In this document: piece by piece, positions 32,215 to 42,754 of the stretch
Layout: every line of letters begins with the position of its first letter
Position numbering within the stretch: position 1 is the stretch's first letter
From: Pseudoips prasinana
Lineage: Eukaryota; Arthropoda; Insecta; Lepidoptera; Nolidae
Direction: 5' to 3'
Length of the DNA stretch: 64,000 nucleotides
NCBI GenBank assembly: GCA_951640165.1
Contig: OX621255.1
Location: 33,082,001-33,146,000, forward strand
The notes under the pieces: generated by a model
The model's input: the letters and a program-made list of their open reading frames with translations, nothing else
What the model was told of the DNA's origin: nothing
Databases searched by the model: none
Program-made: the position numbers and the translations under genes

Positions 32215-35010
32215 AGTCGAACATCGCATCCTCCAGGCGAACACCAACCACTGCAGAGCGGCACAGGATCTGCTGATGCAGACTGTGGCCGAGTGGTTGG
32301 TGGACGTGGCGGTGGTCGCCGAGCCGTACTCGGTGCCTGGCCGTTGGCTGGGTGATCGAGACGGCTTGGTGGCGTTGGTGTCGCGGCCTGCCACGGACTC
32401 CCCTCCCCTCTCGCTTTTAGAGAGGGGTCCGGGATACGTGGCCGCCGCGTGGGGAGAAATAGCCCTGGTCGGGGTCTATTTCTCCCCAAACCGCCCTCTA
32501 AGGGACTTCGAGAATTTTCTCGAGGTCCTTACGGCAGTCGTCGGGAGGGCGGCACCACGTCAGGTCGTAGTGTTGGGCGACTTGAACGCCAAGTCGGTGG
32601 CCTGGGGCAACCCAGCGGCGTCCTGCAACGTCCGGGGGCGCGCCGTCGAATTTTGGGCAGCCTCGTGCGGCGTGTCCCTGCTAAACAGGGGGGATGTTCA
32701 GACGTGTGTGCGGCAACAGGGAGGGTCAGTGGTGGACGTGTCGTTCGCCACCCCCGTTCTAGCCGCCCGCGTCGTGAACTGGCGGGTGGAGTTGGTGGAG
32801 ACCCTGTCGGACCACCGATATGTGCGGTTCGACATCTCCACCCAGAGCCCGCGGGGGATGGCCCGCTCGGGCCAATCTCCCTTCCCGCGGTGGGCTCTCA
32901 CCCGCCTGGACCGGGAGGCAGCCCAGGAGGCTGCGTTCCTCCGGGACTGGCTCTCGCCCCCTGTTGAGGTCACGGACGTGGACGCCGCAGCGGTTCAGCT
33001 GCGGGGGTCCCTGACCGAGGTGTGCAACTCCAGCATGCCTCGGTCTCGCCGTCCGCCTCCCCGTCGCGCCGTTTATTGGTGGACGGGGGAGCTGGCGGCG
33101 CTACGGGCCGCGTGCGTGGAGGCCAGGAGGGCCTACACGCGGAGTCGGCGGCGCACCAGCCGATGTCAGGCTGAGGAGGACCGCCTCTACGCCTCTTACC
33201 TAGAGGCAAAGACGGTCCTCAAGTCGGAAATGTGCGCCGCCGAGGACTCGGCAAAGGCCGAGATGCTGGAGGGCCTCGACAGGGATCCGTTTGGGAGGCC
33301 GTATAAGCAGGCGCGGAGCCAGCTGCGCCCTTACGGTCCCCCATTAGCGGAGACCCTAGAGCCGGCGTTGCTGGATGGGGTGGTTCGGTCACTGTTTCCG
33401 CGCAGGACCGACTTCACCCCACCAACGATGAACCCCCCGCTGGGGGGGGTGGTGGCTTCGCCGGAGGAGGAGGTCCCTCCAGTATCGGTGGAGGAATTTC
33501 GCGCGGGGGTTCTGTCCCTCCGCGCGAAGAAGACGGCCCCTGGACCGGATGGTGTCCCCGCACGGGTGGTGGCCATCGCGGCGACCCTCATTGGAGGAGA
33601 GGTTTCGGGACCTCTTCAGCGCGTGCCTGACGGCTGGGAGGTTCCCGAAAATCTGGAAGGAGGGGCAGCTTTGCCTGCTCCGGAAGGAGGGACGCCCGGT
33701 GGACTCCCCCTCGGCATACCGGCCCTGAGGTCGGTAAATTGTTCGAGGGGATCATCGCCACCCGGCTTAATAGCCAGTTGCGGGAGGTAGGGCCAGACCT
33801 GTCGGACGCCCAGTTCGGGTTTCGACAGGGGCGTTCGACGGTCGACGCGGTGGCCCTACTCAGGGGCCAAGTGCAGGAGGCGGTTGGAGCTGGGGACGGA
33901 GTGTTGGCGGTGTCGTTCGACATCGCCAACGCCTTCAACTCCGTGCCCCACTCGACCATATTGCCGGCCGTGTTCTTTCACGGGCCTCGGCAGCGCTGCC
34001 CTCCTGACGCCCACATCGTGGTGGAGGGCGTCCGGATAGGGGTCGGGGCCCAGATGAAGTATCTGGGCCTCGTGCTGGACAGCAGGTGGCGCTTCGGCCC
34101 GCACTTTAGCGGGCTGTCGACGCGCCTGCTGAAAGCCGCGGACGCCCTCTCATGGCTCCTCCCAAACCTGGGAGGGCCCAAGGAGCGATGCCGGCGCCTC
34201 TATGCCGGCATCCTGAAGAGCATGGCCCTGTACGGGGCACCCATCTGGGCGGACTCCCTCCACAGGAGGGAGAATGCAACCGCCATCCGCAGGCCCCAAC
34301 GGGCCATTGCACAGCGGGTGGCGAGGGCCTACCGCTCGGTGGGTTTTGCGGCGGCGTGCGCTCTGGCCGGCACCCCTCCCTGGGAATTGGAGGCATGGGT
34401 GCTCGCCAGAGTGTATGAGTGGACGGCGCGGCGTAGGGCGCTGGGTGAGCGCCCCGCCGCGCAAGAGCGGGATGCCGTGCGGCGGGAGGCGAGGGACGCA
34501 ATCGTCCTACACTGGACACAGGACCTCGCCTCCGCCACCTTTGGACGCCGGACGTTGGACGCGCTCGGTCCAGCCCTGCGGGACTGGCTCGAGCGCCCCC
34601 ACGGTTTCCTCTCGTTCCGTCTAGTGCAGGTGTTGTCCGGACATGGTTGTTTCGGAACGCACCTGCACCGGATCCGGAGGGAGGAAACCCCGGCGTGCCA
34701 CCATTGCGGAGCCGCGGAGGACACGGCGCAGCACACCCTCGAGGTGTGCCCAGCCTGGGCTGAGCTGCGCCGTGTCCTGACAGATGTGGTCAGGCAGGAC
34801 CTCTCACTTCCCAGTGTGGTGAACTCCATGCTGGGGAGTGAGGAGGCTTGGGCGGCGGTTGCCTCCTTTTGCGAGGATGTTATGTCGCAAAAGGAGGCGG
34901 CGGAGCGCGCGCGGGAGGATGATCCTCTCGCGCCGCCGCTCCGCAGGCGAAGAAGGGGTGGGAGACGGCGGTTGTACGATCGTCGCCTCCCTCCTTCTGG
35001 TGGTGATTAG
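32207..35010 (+). pseudogene. SART-B ORF2 with frameshifts and loss of the RT core
   Basis: It begins MHRVEHRILQANTNHC and the endonuclease is complete. One extra T at about 33591 shifts the frame just upstream of the RT. At about 33726, 14 bases are lost between ACCGGCCC and TGAGGTCGG. At about 33964 a larger deletion joins PHSTIL to AVFFHG, removing about 119 codons (591-709 of E13), including GVPQGS and the catalytic YADD. The C-terminal region is open from about 33739 to the normal stop. Only an endonuclease-containing 5' product could be translated. Reverse transcription by this copy is ruled out. Confidence 0.92.
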
Positions 35011-35368
35011 CGAGCGACAGGCGCGGGGGCGACAGGCGCGGGGGCGCCTTCGCTCGCATTGCACAAATCGCCACCATCGTCGGGCGGGAACGGCCAAGCA
35101 CTCACGGTCGTTCCCGGGCCCCTCCACTAAGGGAGGGGCGTGAGGGCCCCGCAGTAAATGCGGGCGGTCGTCGGTGGGGGACTGGACGTAAAGGCTGTGC
35201 CGGTTTCCCAGTCCTCCTCCACAAAGACGATGCGGGAGTGCCGCTGGGTTATTTTAGTGGGTATGCCGGAGTAGCCGGAGAGTCCCACATAACCCGTCCA
35301 TCCCCCAATGGGCGGGTATGCGTAACGCATTTTTTCCCAGCGCAAACAAAAAAAAAAAAAAAAAAAAA

Positions 35369-35387
35369 GGTTAGGTTAGGTTAGGTT
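35369..35387 (+). repeat. TTAGG telomeric spacer (19 bp)
   Basis: GGTT(AGGTT)3 between E9 and the short copy E10. Confidence 0.97.
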
Positions 35388-35946
35388 CCTCTCACTTCCC
35401 AGTGTGGTGAACTCCATGCTGGGGAGTGAGGAGGCTTGGGCGGCGGTTGCCTCCTTTTGCGAGAACGTCGTGTCGCAAAAGGAGGCGGCGGAGCGCGCGC
35501 GGGAGGATGATCCTCTCGCGCCGCCGCTTCGCAGGCGAAGAAGGGGTGGGAGACGGCGGTTGTACGATCGTCGCCTCCCTCCTTCTGGTGGTGATTAGCG
35601 GGCGACAGGTGCGGGGGCGCCTTCGCTCGCATTGCAGTAATCACCACCCTCGTCGGGCGGGAACGGCCGAGCACTCACGGTCGTTCCCGGGCCCCTCCAC
35701 TTAGGGAGGGGCGTGCGGCCCCCGCTGTAAAGGCGGGCGGTCGTCGGTGGGGGACTGGACGTAAAGGCTGTGCCGGTTTCCCAGTCCTCCTCCACACAGA
35801 CGATGCGGGAGTGCCGCTGGGTTATTTTAGTGGGTATGCCGGGCTAGCCGGAGAGTCCCACATAACCCGTCCATCCCCCAATGGGCGGGTATGCGTAACG
35901 CATTTTTTCCCAGCGCAAACAAAAAAAAAAAAAAAAAAAAAAAAAA
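35388..35946 (+). mobile_element. E10: short 5'-truncated SART-B copy (559 bp)
   Basis: Only the last ~70 codons of ORF2, the 3' UTR (35599-35920) and a 26-A tail (35921-35946) remain. It is flanked by in-register TTAGG on both sides, as expected for an early-terminated reverse-transcription product. Confidence 0.95.
35389..35598 (+). pseudogene. SART-B ORF2 C-terminal tail fragment
   Basis: 69 in-frame codons (LSLPSVVNSMLGSEEAW... to the Arg-rich end RRRRRGGRRR and SGGD). This is the helical and basic C-terminus that follows the zinc knuckle. No enzymatic domain is present. Confidence 0.9.
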
Positions 35947-35965
35947 GGTTAGGTTAGGTTAGGTC
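35947..35965 (+). repeat. TTAGG telomeric spacer (18 bp plus a C)
   Basis: GGTT(AGGTT)2AGGT followed by C where the last T is expected, then the GGGGAACC 5' end of E11. Confidence 0.95.
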
Positions 35966-36116
35966 GGGGAACCACCCCACAGTGCTTGCGTCCACGTCGC
36001 GTTCCCCGGAAACGTCCCAGTTCTGACCACCGTAACGGAGTGGCAGACTGGGTACGGCTAAAGTGCACTGTGCATCGTAGCTACCTATTGCGTTGAGAGC
36101 TACGAATACTGCGGAA

Positions 36117-38210
36117 ATGCCAAAACCAGCGCGGGATGCCCTCGGGCATTTTGTGAAAAAAGGCCCTTCTCAGGGCCAACCCAAAGGCCCTTCTCAGGGC
36201 CAACCCAAAGGCCCTTCTCAGGGCCAACCAAAAGGCCCTTCTCAGGGCCAACGCGACGCTTCCTTAGCGTCGGATGAAGGCAGGGCCTTTTACGGCGGGC
36301 AGGTGGACTCCGACGATGAGTCCATTGTATCAGATGCGGACTCGATGGTGGTCGTGGATTTGCGATCGCAATCCGCGTCCCGAAAGCGAAAGACCTTTCT
36401 AAAGGATGGGTCGGATGGCTCCTCGGGCTCAGGCTCGGCGAAGGAGCCTAAACGGAAGGTGAAGGCCAAAAAGGCGGCGGATACCCACGACGTGGGTTTG
36501 GTTGATGCCCAGCGCGAGCTGGACCTGACTCGGCGGGAGCAGCTCCAGCAAGAGCTGGAGGAGCGGGTTGCGGCCCAGGAGGAACGGGCGCGCGCCGCCC
36601 GTGCCAAGTCCGGGTACGGTGCGTCTCGCGTGATGTACTCGGACCACTCCCTGGCCGAACTGCAGAGGATGGCCTTGGAGGACGAGGAGGCGATCGTGGA
36701 GGTCGCCGCCGAGTCCTCGCATCTGAAGGGGACTTTTCAGAAGTCCCTCAAATGCCGGGCCGCCAGCATGCGTGGCATCGTCGCGGAGCTGGTGGACCGC
36801 AAGGCCAGCGACGAAACGCGGCAACTGCAGGCGAAGGTAGATCGCCTGCAATCGGAGGTCAGCCAGCTGCACATGAAGCTGGCTGAAGCCACGGCCCGGC
36901 CATCGCAAGCCGAGCCCGGACCTGCGGCGGAGGGTCTTGCCTCCTCCTCCGGCCTTGAGGATGTCCTCCGCAAGGTGATGGCGGAGGAGAGGGCCTTCGT
37001 GAGGGCCTGCCTAGCGGGCATTGAGGACCGGCTCTTGCCAGCGAAAGTCGTTCGACCGCCGCTTGCGGCGGACAGAAGGCGAGAGGAGCCGGTGCCTAGC
37101 TCCACGAGGGAGGACGCCCTTCTCCCTTCCACCACCCCGACCAACCAGCAGGGCTGGACGAAGGTGGTTGGTAAGGGCAAGGGCAAGGGAAAAAGGACGG
37201 CAGCTGTCGTCCCTGCCGTTCCCGCCACCACCACTCCCAGCCAGTCGCGGCCAGCTGGCAAAGGGAAAGGGAAGGGGAAGAGCACCCCTCCAGCCCCAGC
37301 CGTCCCCGCCACCACCCCTGCTGGTCAGTCGACTGGCACGGGAAAGGGGAAGGGTTCGACCCCAGCCGGTGTCAGGAGGAACTTGGTTCCTCCCAAGACC
37401 GCGGCCGTCGTGGTGACACTCACCGCGGAAGCCGCGGAGCGGGGAGTGACGTACGCGTCCATGTTGGTGCGGGCGCGTGCCAGTGCCGATCCCACCAAAT
37501 TGGGGATCGGCAAAGTGTCATGCCGCAACACACAGGCTGGGGCTCGTATCTTCGAGTTCCCGGGGGCGGAGGGCGGAAAAAATGCGGACCTCTTCGCAGA
37601 AAAGCTGCAAGAGGTCATTGCGGACGACGCGAAGGTGTCCAGGCCGGTGAAGTCGGCGGCCTTCGAGGTGGCGGATCTGGACGACTCCGTCACCAAGGAG
37701 GAGGTGGTGGCAGCAGTCGCAGCCATTGGGGGCTGCACAGTCGCAGCGGTGCAGGGCGGGGGCATCAGGCCCGGGCGCGGCGGCATGGGCACCATTCGCC
37801 TGGAGTGCCCAGTGGCCGCAGCCAGAGCCGTCCTCGAGAAGGGACGGCTCGCCGTCGGCTTCAGCTCAGCTGCGGTCCGGGCACTTGAGGCCCAGCCGCT
37901 GAGGTGCTACAAGTGCTTCGGCATTGGCCACACCCGGGCCCTCTGTCCGTCCACTGTCGACAGGACGGACAGTTGTTACCGCTGCGGCAAGGAGGGCCAC
38001 AAATCCGCCTCCTGCATGGCCGCCGCGCCGCACTGCGCAGTTTGTGCCGCCAGTGGCCGCCCTGCGGGCCATATAATGAAGGGGAGGAACTGCAGTCCTC
38101 CCCTTAAGAAGGGGAAAGTACAGGCGCCGACCCGGCCTGTCGTTGCCACCGCCGTCCCAGTGGCTGGGACCTCAGCGGCTGTGGAGGAGGGGGGTGCGAT
38201 GACCGACTAA
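36117..38210 (+). CDS. SART-B ORF1: Gag-like protein, open
   Basis: 697 residues from the ATG at 36117 (MPKPARDALGHFVKK). It has four rather than five GPSQGQ repeats, an acidic stretch (DSDDES), a basic patch (SASRKRK), a coiled coil (RQLQAKVDRLQSEVSQLHMK), a Lys/Gly linker, the core from PPKTAAVVVTL, and three zinc knuckles. It ends at the TAATG overlap (38208-38212). In the family this protein coats element RNA and brings it to the telomere. Its sequence is a distinct lineage within SART-B, with several residues in the core (for example RNTQAG for RRTQAG) not seen in E8 or E13. Confidence 0.93.
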   Translation: MPKPARDALGHFVKKGPSQGQPKGPSQGQPKGPSQGQPKGPSQGQRDASLASDEGRAFYGGQVDSDDESIVSDADSMVVVDLRSQSASRKRKTFLKDGSDGSSGSGSAKEPKRKVKAKKAADTHDVGLVDAQRELDLTRREQLQQELEERVAAQEERARAARAKSGYGASRVMYSDHSLAELQRMALEDEEAIVEVAAESSHLKGTFQKSLKCRAASMRGIVAELVDRKASDETRQLQAKVDRLQSEVSQLHMKLAEATARPSQAEPGPAAEGLASSSGLEDVLRKVMAEERAFVRACLAGIEDRLLPAKVVRPPLAADRRREEPVPSSTREDALLPSTTPTNQQGWTKVVGKGKGKGKRTAAVVPAVPATTTPSQSRPAGKGKGKGKSTPPAPAVPATTPAGQSTGTGKGKGSTPAGVRRNLVPPKTAAVVVTLTAEAAERGVTYASMLVRARASADPTKLGIGKVSCRNTQAGARIFEFPGAEGGKNADLFAEKLQEVIADDAKVSRPVKSAAFEVADLDDSVTKEEVVAAVAAIGGCTVAAVQGGGIRPGRGGMGTIRLECPVAAARAVLEKGRLAVGFSSAAVRALEAQPLRCYKCFGIGHTRALCPSTVDRTDSCYRCGKEGHKSASCMAAAPHCAVCAASGRPAGHIMKGRNCSPPLKKGKVQAPTRPVVATAVPVAGTSAAVEEGGAMTD
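36162..36249 (+). repeat. 24-bp tandem hairpin repeat (x4) in ORF1
   Basis: Units at 36162, 36186, 36210 and 36234, one fewer than in E5, E8 and E9, so the repeat number varies among copies. Confidence 0.95.
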
Positions 38211-41200
38211 TGGGTAGGGTCAAACATCGCATCCTCCAGGCGAACACCAACCACTGCAGAGCGGCACAGGATCTGCTGATGCAGACTGTGGCCGAGTGGT
38301 TGGTGGACGTGGCGGTGGTCGCCGAGCCGTACTCGGTGCCTGGCCGTTGGCTGGGTGACCGGGACGGCTTGGTGGCGTTGGTGTCGCGGCCTGCCACGGA
38401 CTCCCCTCCCCTCTCGCTTTTAGAGAGGGGTCCGGGATACGTGGCCGCCGCGTGGGGAGAAATAGCCCTGGTCGGGGTCTATTTCTCCCCAAACCGCCCT
38501 CTAAGGGACTTCGAGAATTTTCTCGAAGTACTTACGGCAGTCGTCGGGAGGGCGGCACCACGTCAGGTCGTCGTAATGGGCGACCTGAACGCCAAGTCGG
38601 TGGCCTGGGGCAACCCGGCGGCGTCGTGCAACGTCCGGGGGCGCGCCGCCGAATTTTGGTCGGCTTCGTGCGGCGTGTCCCTCCTGAACAGGGGGGATGT
38701 TCACACGTGTGTGCGGCAACGGGGAGGGTCAGTGGTGGACGTATCGTTCGCCACCCCCGTGCTAGCCGCCCGCGTCGTGAACTGGCGGGTGGAGATGGTG
38801 GAGACCCTGTCGGACCACCGATATGTGCGGTTCGACATCTCCACCCAGAGCCCGCGGGGGATGGCCCGCTCGGGCCAATCTCCCTTCCCGCGGTGGGCTC
38901 TCACCCGCCTGGACCGGGAGGCAGCCCTGGAGGCAGCGTTCCTCGAGGACTGGCTCTCGCCCCCTGTGCAGGGCACGGACGTCGACGCCGCAGCGGTTCG
39001 GCTCCGGGGGTCCCTGACCGAGGTGTGCAACTCGAGCATGCCTCGGTCTCGCCGTCCGCCTCCCCGTCGCGCCGTTTATTGGTGGACGGTGGAGCTGGCG
39101 GCGCTCCGGGCCGCGTGCGTGGAGGCCAGGAGGGCCTACACGCGGAGTCGGCGGCGCACCAGCCGATGTCAGGCGGAGGAGGACCGCCTCTACGCCTCTT
39201 ACGTAGAGGCAAAGACGGTCCTCAAGTTGGCAATGTGCGCCGCCGAGGACTCGGCAAAGGCCGAGATGCTGGAGGGCCTCGACAGGGATCCGTTTGGGAG
39301 GCCGTATAAGCAGGCGCGGAGCCAGCTGCGCCCTTACGGTCCCCCATTAGCGGAGACCCTAGAGCCGGCGTTGCTGGATGGGGTGGTTCGGTCACTGTTT
39401 CCGCGCAGGACCGACTTCACCCCACCAACGATGAACCCCCCGCTGGGGGGGGTGGTGGCTTCGCCGGAGGAGGAGGTCCCTCCAGTATCGGTGGAGGAAT
39501 TTCGCGCGGGGGTTCTGTCCCTCCGCGCGAAGAAGACGGCCCCTGGACCGGATGGTGTCCCCGCACGGGTGGTGGCCATCGCGGCGTCCCTCATGGAGGA
39601 GAGGTTTCGGGACCTCTTCAGCGCGTGCCTGACGGCTGGGAGGTTCCCGAAAATCTGGAAGGAGGGGCAGCTTTGCCTGCTCCGGAAGGAGGGACGCCCG
39701 GTGGACTCCCCCTCGGCATACCGGCCCATCGTTCTGCTCGATGAGGTCGGTAAATTGTTCGAGGGGATCATCGCCACCCGGCTTAATAGCCAGTTGCGGG
39801 AGGTAGGGCCAGACCTGTCGGACGCCCAGTTCGGGTTTCGACAGGGGCGTTCGACGGTCGACGCGGTAGCCCTACTCAGGGGCCAAGTGCAGGAGGCGGT
39901 TGGAGCTGGGGACGGAGTGTTGGCGGTGTCGTTCGACATCGCCAACGCCTTCAACTCCGGGCCCCACTCGACCATATTGGAGGCACTCCGGTACCACGGA
40001 GTGCCCCAATATCTGCGGGTGATCCTGGCCAACTACCTGGAGGACCGGGAGGTCCTCCTGGCGGACAGGACGGCCAGGATCAGGCGCTACGGCGCGGAGT
40101 CCGGTGTTCCACAGGGTTCGGTGCTGGGGCCCCTCTTGTGGAACATCGGATTCGATTGGCTGCTGCGCGGCACCCTCCTCCAGGGCACGAGTGTCATCTG
40201 CTACGCGGATGACACTCTCCTCGTTGCCCGGGGGAGGGACTTTCGGGAGGCGGCCTGTCTGGCCTCAGCTGGCGGATCCTTAGTGGCAGGTAGGATCCGC
40301 CAGCTTGGTTTGAGGGTAGCGCTGAACAAGACCGAGGCCGTGTTCTTTCACGGGCCTCAGCAGCGCTGCCCTCCTGACGCCCACATCGTGGTGGAGGGCG
40401 TCCGGATAGGGGTCGGGGCCCAGATGAAGTATCTGGGCCTCGTGCTGGACAGCAGGTGGCGCTTCGGCCCGCACTTTAGCGGGCTGTCGACGCGCCTGCT
40501 GAAAGCCGCGGACGCCCTCTCATGGCTCCTCCCAAACCTGGGCGGGCCCAAGGAGCGATGCCGGCGCCTCTATGCCGGCATCCTAAAGAGTATGGCCCTA
40601 TACGGGGCACCCATCTGGGCGGACTCCCTCCACAGGAGGGAGAATGCAACCGCCATCCGCAGGCCCCAACGGGCCATTGCACAGCGGGTGGCGCGAGCCT
40701 ACCGCTCGGTGGGCTTCGCGGCGGCGTGCGCTCTGGCCGGCACCCCTCCATGGGAATTGGAGGCATGGGTGCTCGCCAGAGTCTACGAGTGGACGGCGCG
40801 GCGTAGGGCGCTGGGTGAGCGCCCCGCCGCGCAAGAGCGGGAGGCCGTGCGGCGGGAGGCGAGGGACGCAATCGTTGTCCACTGGACACGAGACCTCGCC
40901 TCCGCCACCTTTGGACGCCGGACGCTGGACGCGCTCGGCCCAGTCCTGCGGGATTGGCTCGAGCGCCCCCACGGTTTCCTCTCTTTCCGTCTGGTGCAGG
41001 TGTTGTCCGGGCATGGCTGCTTCGGAACGCACCTGCATCGGATCCAGAGGGAGGAAACCCCGGCGTGCCACCATTGCGGAGCCGCGGAGGACACGGCGCA
41101 GCATACCCTCGAGGTGTGCCCAGCCTGGGTTGAGCTGCGCCGTGCCCTAACTGATGTGGTCGGGCGGGACCTCTCACTTCCCAGTGTGGTGAATTCCATG

Positions 41201-41380
41201 CTGGGAAGTGAGGAGGCTTGGGCTGCGGTTGCCTCCTTTTGCGAGGATGTTATGTCGCAAAAGGAGGCGGCGGAGCGCGCGCGGGAGGATGATCCTCTCG
41301 CGCTGCCGCTCCGCAGGCGGAGAAGGGGTGGGAGACGGCGGTTGTACGATCGTCGCCTCCCTCCTTCTGGTGGTGATTAG
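38210..41380 (+). CDS. SART-B ORF2: endonuclease-reverse transcriptase with altered palm motif
   Basis: 1056 residues, starting MGRVKHRILQANTNHC at TAATG. Endonuclease (AEPY, GDLNAK, SDHRY), RT (FDIANAFN, GVPQGS, YADD at 665-668) and C-terminal CHHC...H...C knuckle are all present. The palm motif reads FNSGPHSTIL, whereas every other SART-B copy covering this position has FNSVPHSTIL. A hydrophobic Val next to the catalytic Asp strand is thus replaced by Gly, which could impair polymerisation (inference). The protein is otherwise close to the ORF2 part of E5. Confidence 0.93.
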   Translation: MGRVKHRILQANTNHCRAAQDLLMQTVAEWLVDVAVVAEPYSVPGRWLGDRDGLVALVSRPATDSPPLSLLERGPGYVAAAWGEIALVGVYFSPNRPLRDFENFLEVLTAVVGRAAPRQVVVMGDLNAKSVAWGNPAASCNVRGRAAEFWSASCGVSLLNRGDVHTCVRQRGGSVVDVSFATPVLAARVVNWRVEMVETLSDHRYVRFDISTQSPRGMARSGQSPFPRWALTRLDREAALEAAFLEDWLSPPVQGTDVDAAAVRLRGSLTEVCNSSMPRSRRPPPRRAVYWWTVELAALRAACVEARRAYTRSRRRTSRCQAEEDRLYASYVEAKTVLKLAMCAAEDSAKAEMLEGLDRDPFGRPYKQARSQLRPYGPPLAETLEPALLDGVVRSLFPRRTDFTPPTMNPPLGGVVASPEEEVPPVSVEEFRAGVLSLRAKKTAPGPDGVPARVVAIAASLMEERFRDLFSACLTAGRFPKIWKEGQLCLLRKEGRPVDSPSAYRPIVLLDEVGKLFEGIIATRLNSQLREVGPDLSDAQFGFRQGRSTVDAVALLRGQVQEAVGAGDGVLAVSFDIANAFNSGPHSTILEALRYHGVPQYLRVILANYLEDREVLLADRTARIRRYGAESGVPQGSVLGPLLWNIGFDWLLRGTLLQGTSVICYADDTLLVARGRDFREAACLASAGGSLVAGRIRQLGLRVALNKTEAVFFHGPQQRCPPDAHIVVEGVRIGVGAQMKYLGLVLDSRWRFGPHFSGLSTRLLKAADALSWLLPNLGGPKERCRRLYAGILKSMALYGAPIWADSLHRRENATAIRRPQRAIAQRVARAYRSVGFAAACALAGTPPWELEAWVLARVYEWTARRRALGERPAAQEREAVRREARDAIVVHWTRDLASATFGRRTLDALGPVLRDWLERPHGFLSFRLVQVLSGHGCFGTHLHRIQREETPACHHCGAAEDTAQHTLEVCPAWVELRRALTDVVGRDLSLPSVVNSMLGSEEAWAAVASFCEDVMSQKEAAERAREDDPLALPLRRRRRGGRRRLYDRRLPPSGGD

Positions 41381-41723
41381 CGGGCGACAGGCGCGGGGGC
41401 GCCTTCGCTCGCATTGCACCAATCACCACCCTCGTCGGGCGGGAATGGCCGAGCACTCACGGTCGTTCCCGGGCCTCTCCACTTAGGGAGGGGCGTGCGG
41501 GCCCCGCTGTAAAGGCGGGCGGTCGTCGGTGGGGGACTGGACGTAAAGGCTGAGCCGGTTTCCCAGTCCTCCTCCACAAAGACGATGCGGGAGTGCCGCT
41601 GGGTTATTTTAGTGGGTATGCCGGAGTAGCCGGAGAGTCCCACATAACCCGTCCATCCCCCAATGGGCGGGTATGCGTAACGCATTTTTTCCCAGCGCAA
41701 ACAAAAAAAAAATAAATAAAAAA

Positions 41724-41742
41724 GGTTAGGTTAGGTTAGGTT
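41724..41742 (+). repeat. TTAGG telomeric spacer (19 bp)
   Basis: GGTT(AGGTT)3 between E11 and E12. It is the last TTAGG run before the AT-rich block. Confidence 0.96.
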
Positions 41743-41744
41743 TA

Positions 41745-42754
41745 TGGTTCCACGGCTTACGCCGTAGGGAGGAACCACCCAGTACATCGATGCGTGTAGG
41801 TGACGCAGAGGTCAGGGTGGGGCGGTACATGAAGTACCTGGGCCTCACCCTAGACAGCCGATGGGGCTTCGAGGAGCATTTCGAGCGTCTGGCCCCCCGA
41901 GTGCGCCGGGTAACCGGAGCGTTGCACCGGCTTTTGCCAAACCTCGGGGGTCCCAGGGAAGAAGTTCGCCGCCTCTACGGAGGTGTCGTGCGATCCATGG
42001 TCCTTTATGGGGCGCCCGTCTGGTCTGAACGCCTGACGGGCGCCTCCCGCTGCAGAGCTATCTTGAACAGCCTGCAGCGTGTGGTGGCCATCCGGATCGC
42101 ACGAGGATATCGAACGATATCCTTTGAGGCGGCGACACTCCTGGCGCGCCTCCCGCCGTTTGATCTCCTGGCGGCAGTCGACGCGACGGTTTTCACCGAG
42201 ATCCGCTTCCGCCGGGAGAGCGGTGAGGCGCCAGAGCAGACGCTCGTTGCCTACAGGCGGGAAGCACACCGGCGCGTACATGTACAGTGGCGCGCGCGGC
42301 TAGAATTGCCGCGGAACGCGCGCCAGCGTGCCGTCGGTGCCATCCTGCCTTACCTCGAAGCCTGGATGGGGAGGAGGGAGGGTAACGTCACCTACAGACT
42401 GACTCAGATACTCACCGGACACGGGTGTTTCGGTGAGTACCTGAGTCGGATCGGCCGAGAAGCGACGACACAGTGTCACCACTGCGGTAGCGACCTGGAC
42501 TCAGCCCAACACACTCAGAAGAGTGCCCGGCCTGGGAGGTCAAGAGGCGAGTCCTGGTCGCTGAGATCGGACGGGATCTTTCGCCGCCGGCAGTCGTATA
42601 TGCGATGCTGGCTGGCGACTCCACCACATGGGACGCCGTGGTCTCCTTCTGCGAAGCAGTCATGCTCCAGAAGGAGGCCGCCGAGCGGGATCGGGAGCGA
42701 GCCGACCCCGCTCGTAGACGGAGGAGGCGTCGGGGCGGCGGCGGCAGCCGTTAG
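41745..42754 (+). pseudogene. SART-D ORF2 C-terminal fragment with frameshift
   Basis: In frame from WFHGLRRRE at the truncation point, this matches the post-RT part of the other families (YLGLTLDSRWGFEEHF, LLPNLGGP, SMVLYGAPVW, GHGCFGEYL). The C-terminal knuckle begins CHHCGSDLDSAQHT. A base is then missing at about 42516, so the final Cys of the knuckle is lost and the frame runs on to about 42785 with unrelated residues. In the shifted frame the family-typical helical region and Arg-rich tail continue to a TAG at 42752-42754. It has no start and no catalytic core. Confidence 0.88.

Larger units (their letters stand above)
29925..35368 (+). mobile_element. E9: SART-B copy with complete ends, mosaic and defective
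   Basis: The 5' UTR (29925-30075), ORF1, 3' UTR and 21-A tail (35348-35368) are present, but ORF2 has an insertion and two deletions. The copy looks mosaic. The first part of its 5' UTR carries the variants of E11, the end of the 5' UTR and the ORF1 N-terminus match E5, most of ORF1 from about 30450 matches E8, and the ORF2 C-terminus matches E2. The 3' UTR has a 15-bp local duplication (GGGGGCGACAGGCGC, near 35020-35045). Confidence 0.93.
35966..41723 (+). mobile_element. E11: full-length SART-B copy, both ORFs open
   Basis: 5' UTR 35966-36116, ORF1 36117-38210, ORF2 38210-41380, 3' UTR 41381-41702. The tail is A-rich and interrupted by two T residues (A10-T-A3-T-A6, 41703-41723), then GGTTAGG. 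The interrupted tail suggests an older insertion than its neighbours. One RT-motif substitution (V584G) may weaken it. Confidence 0.93.
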
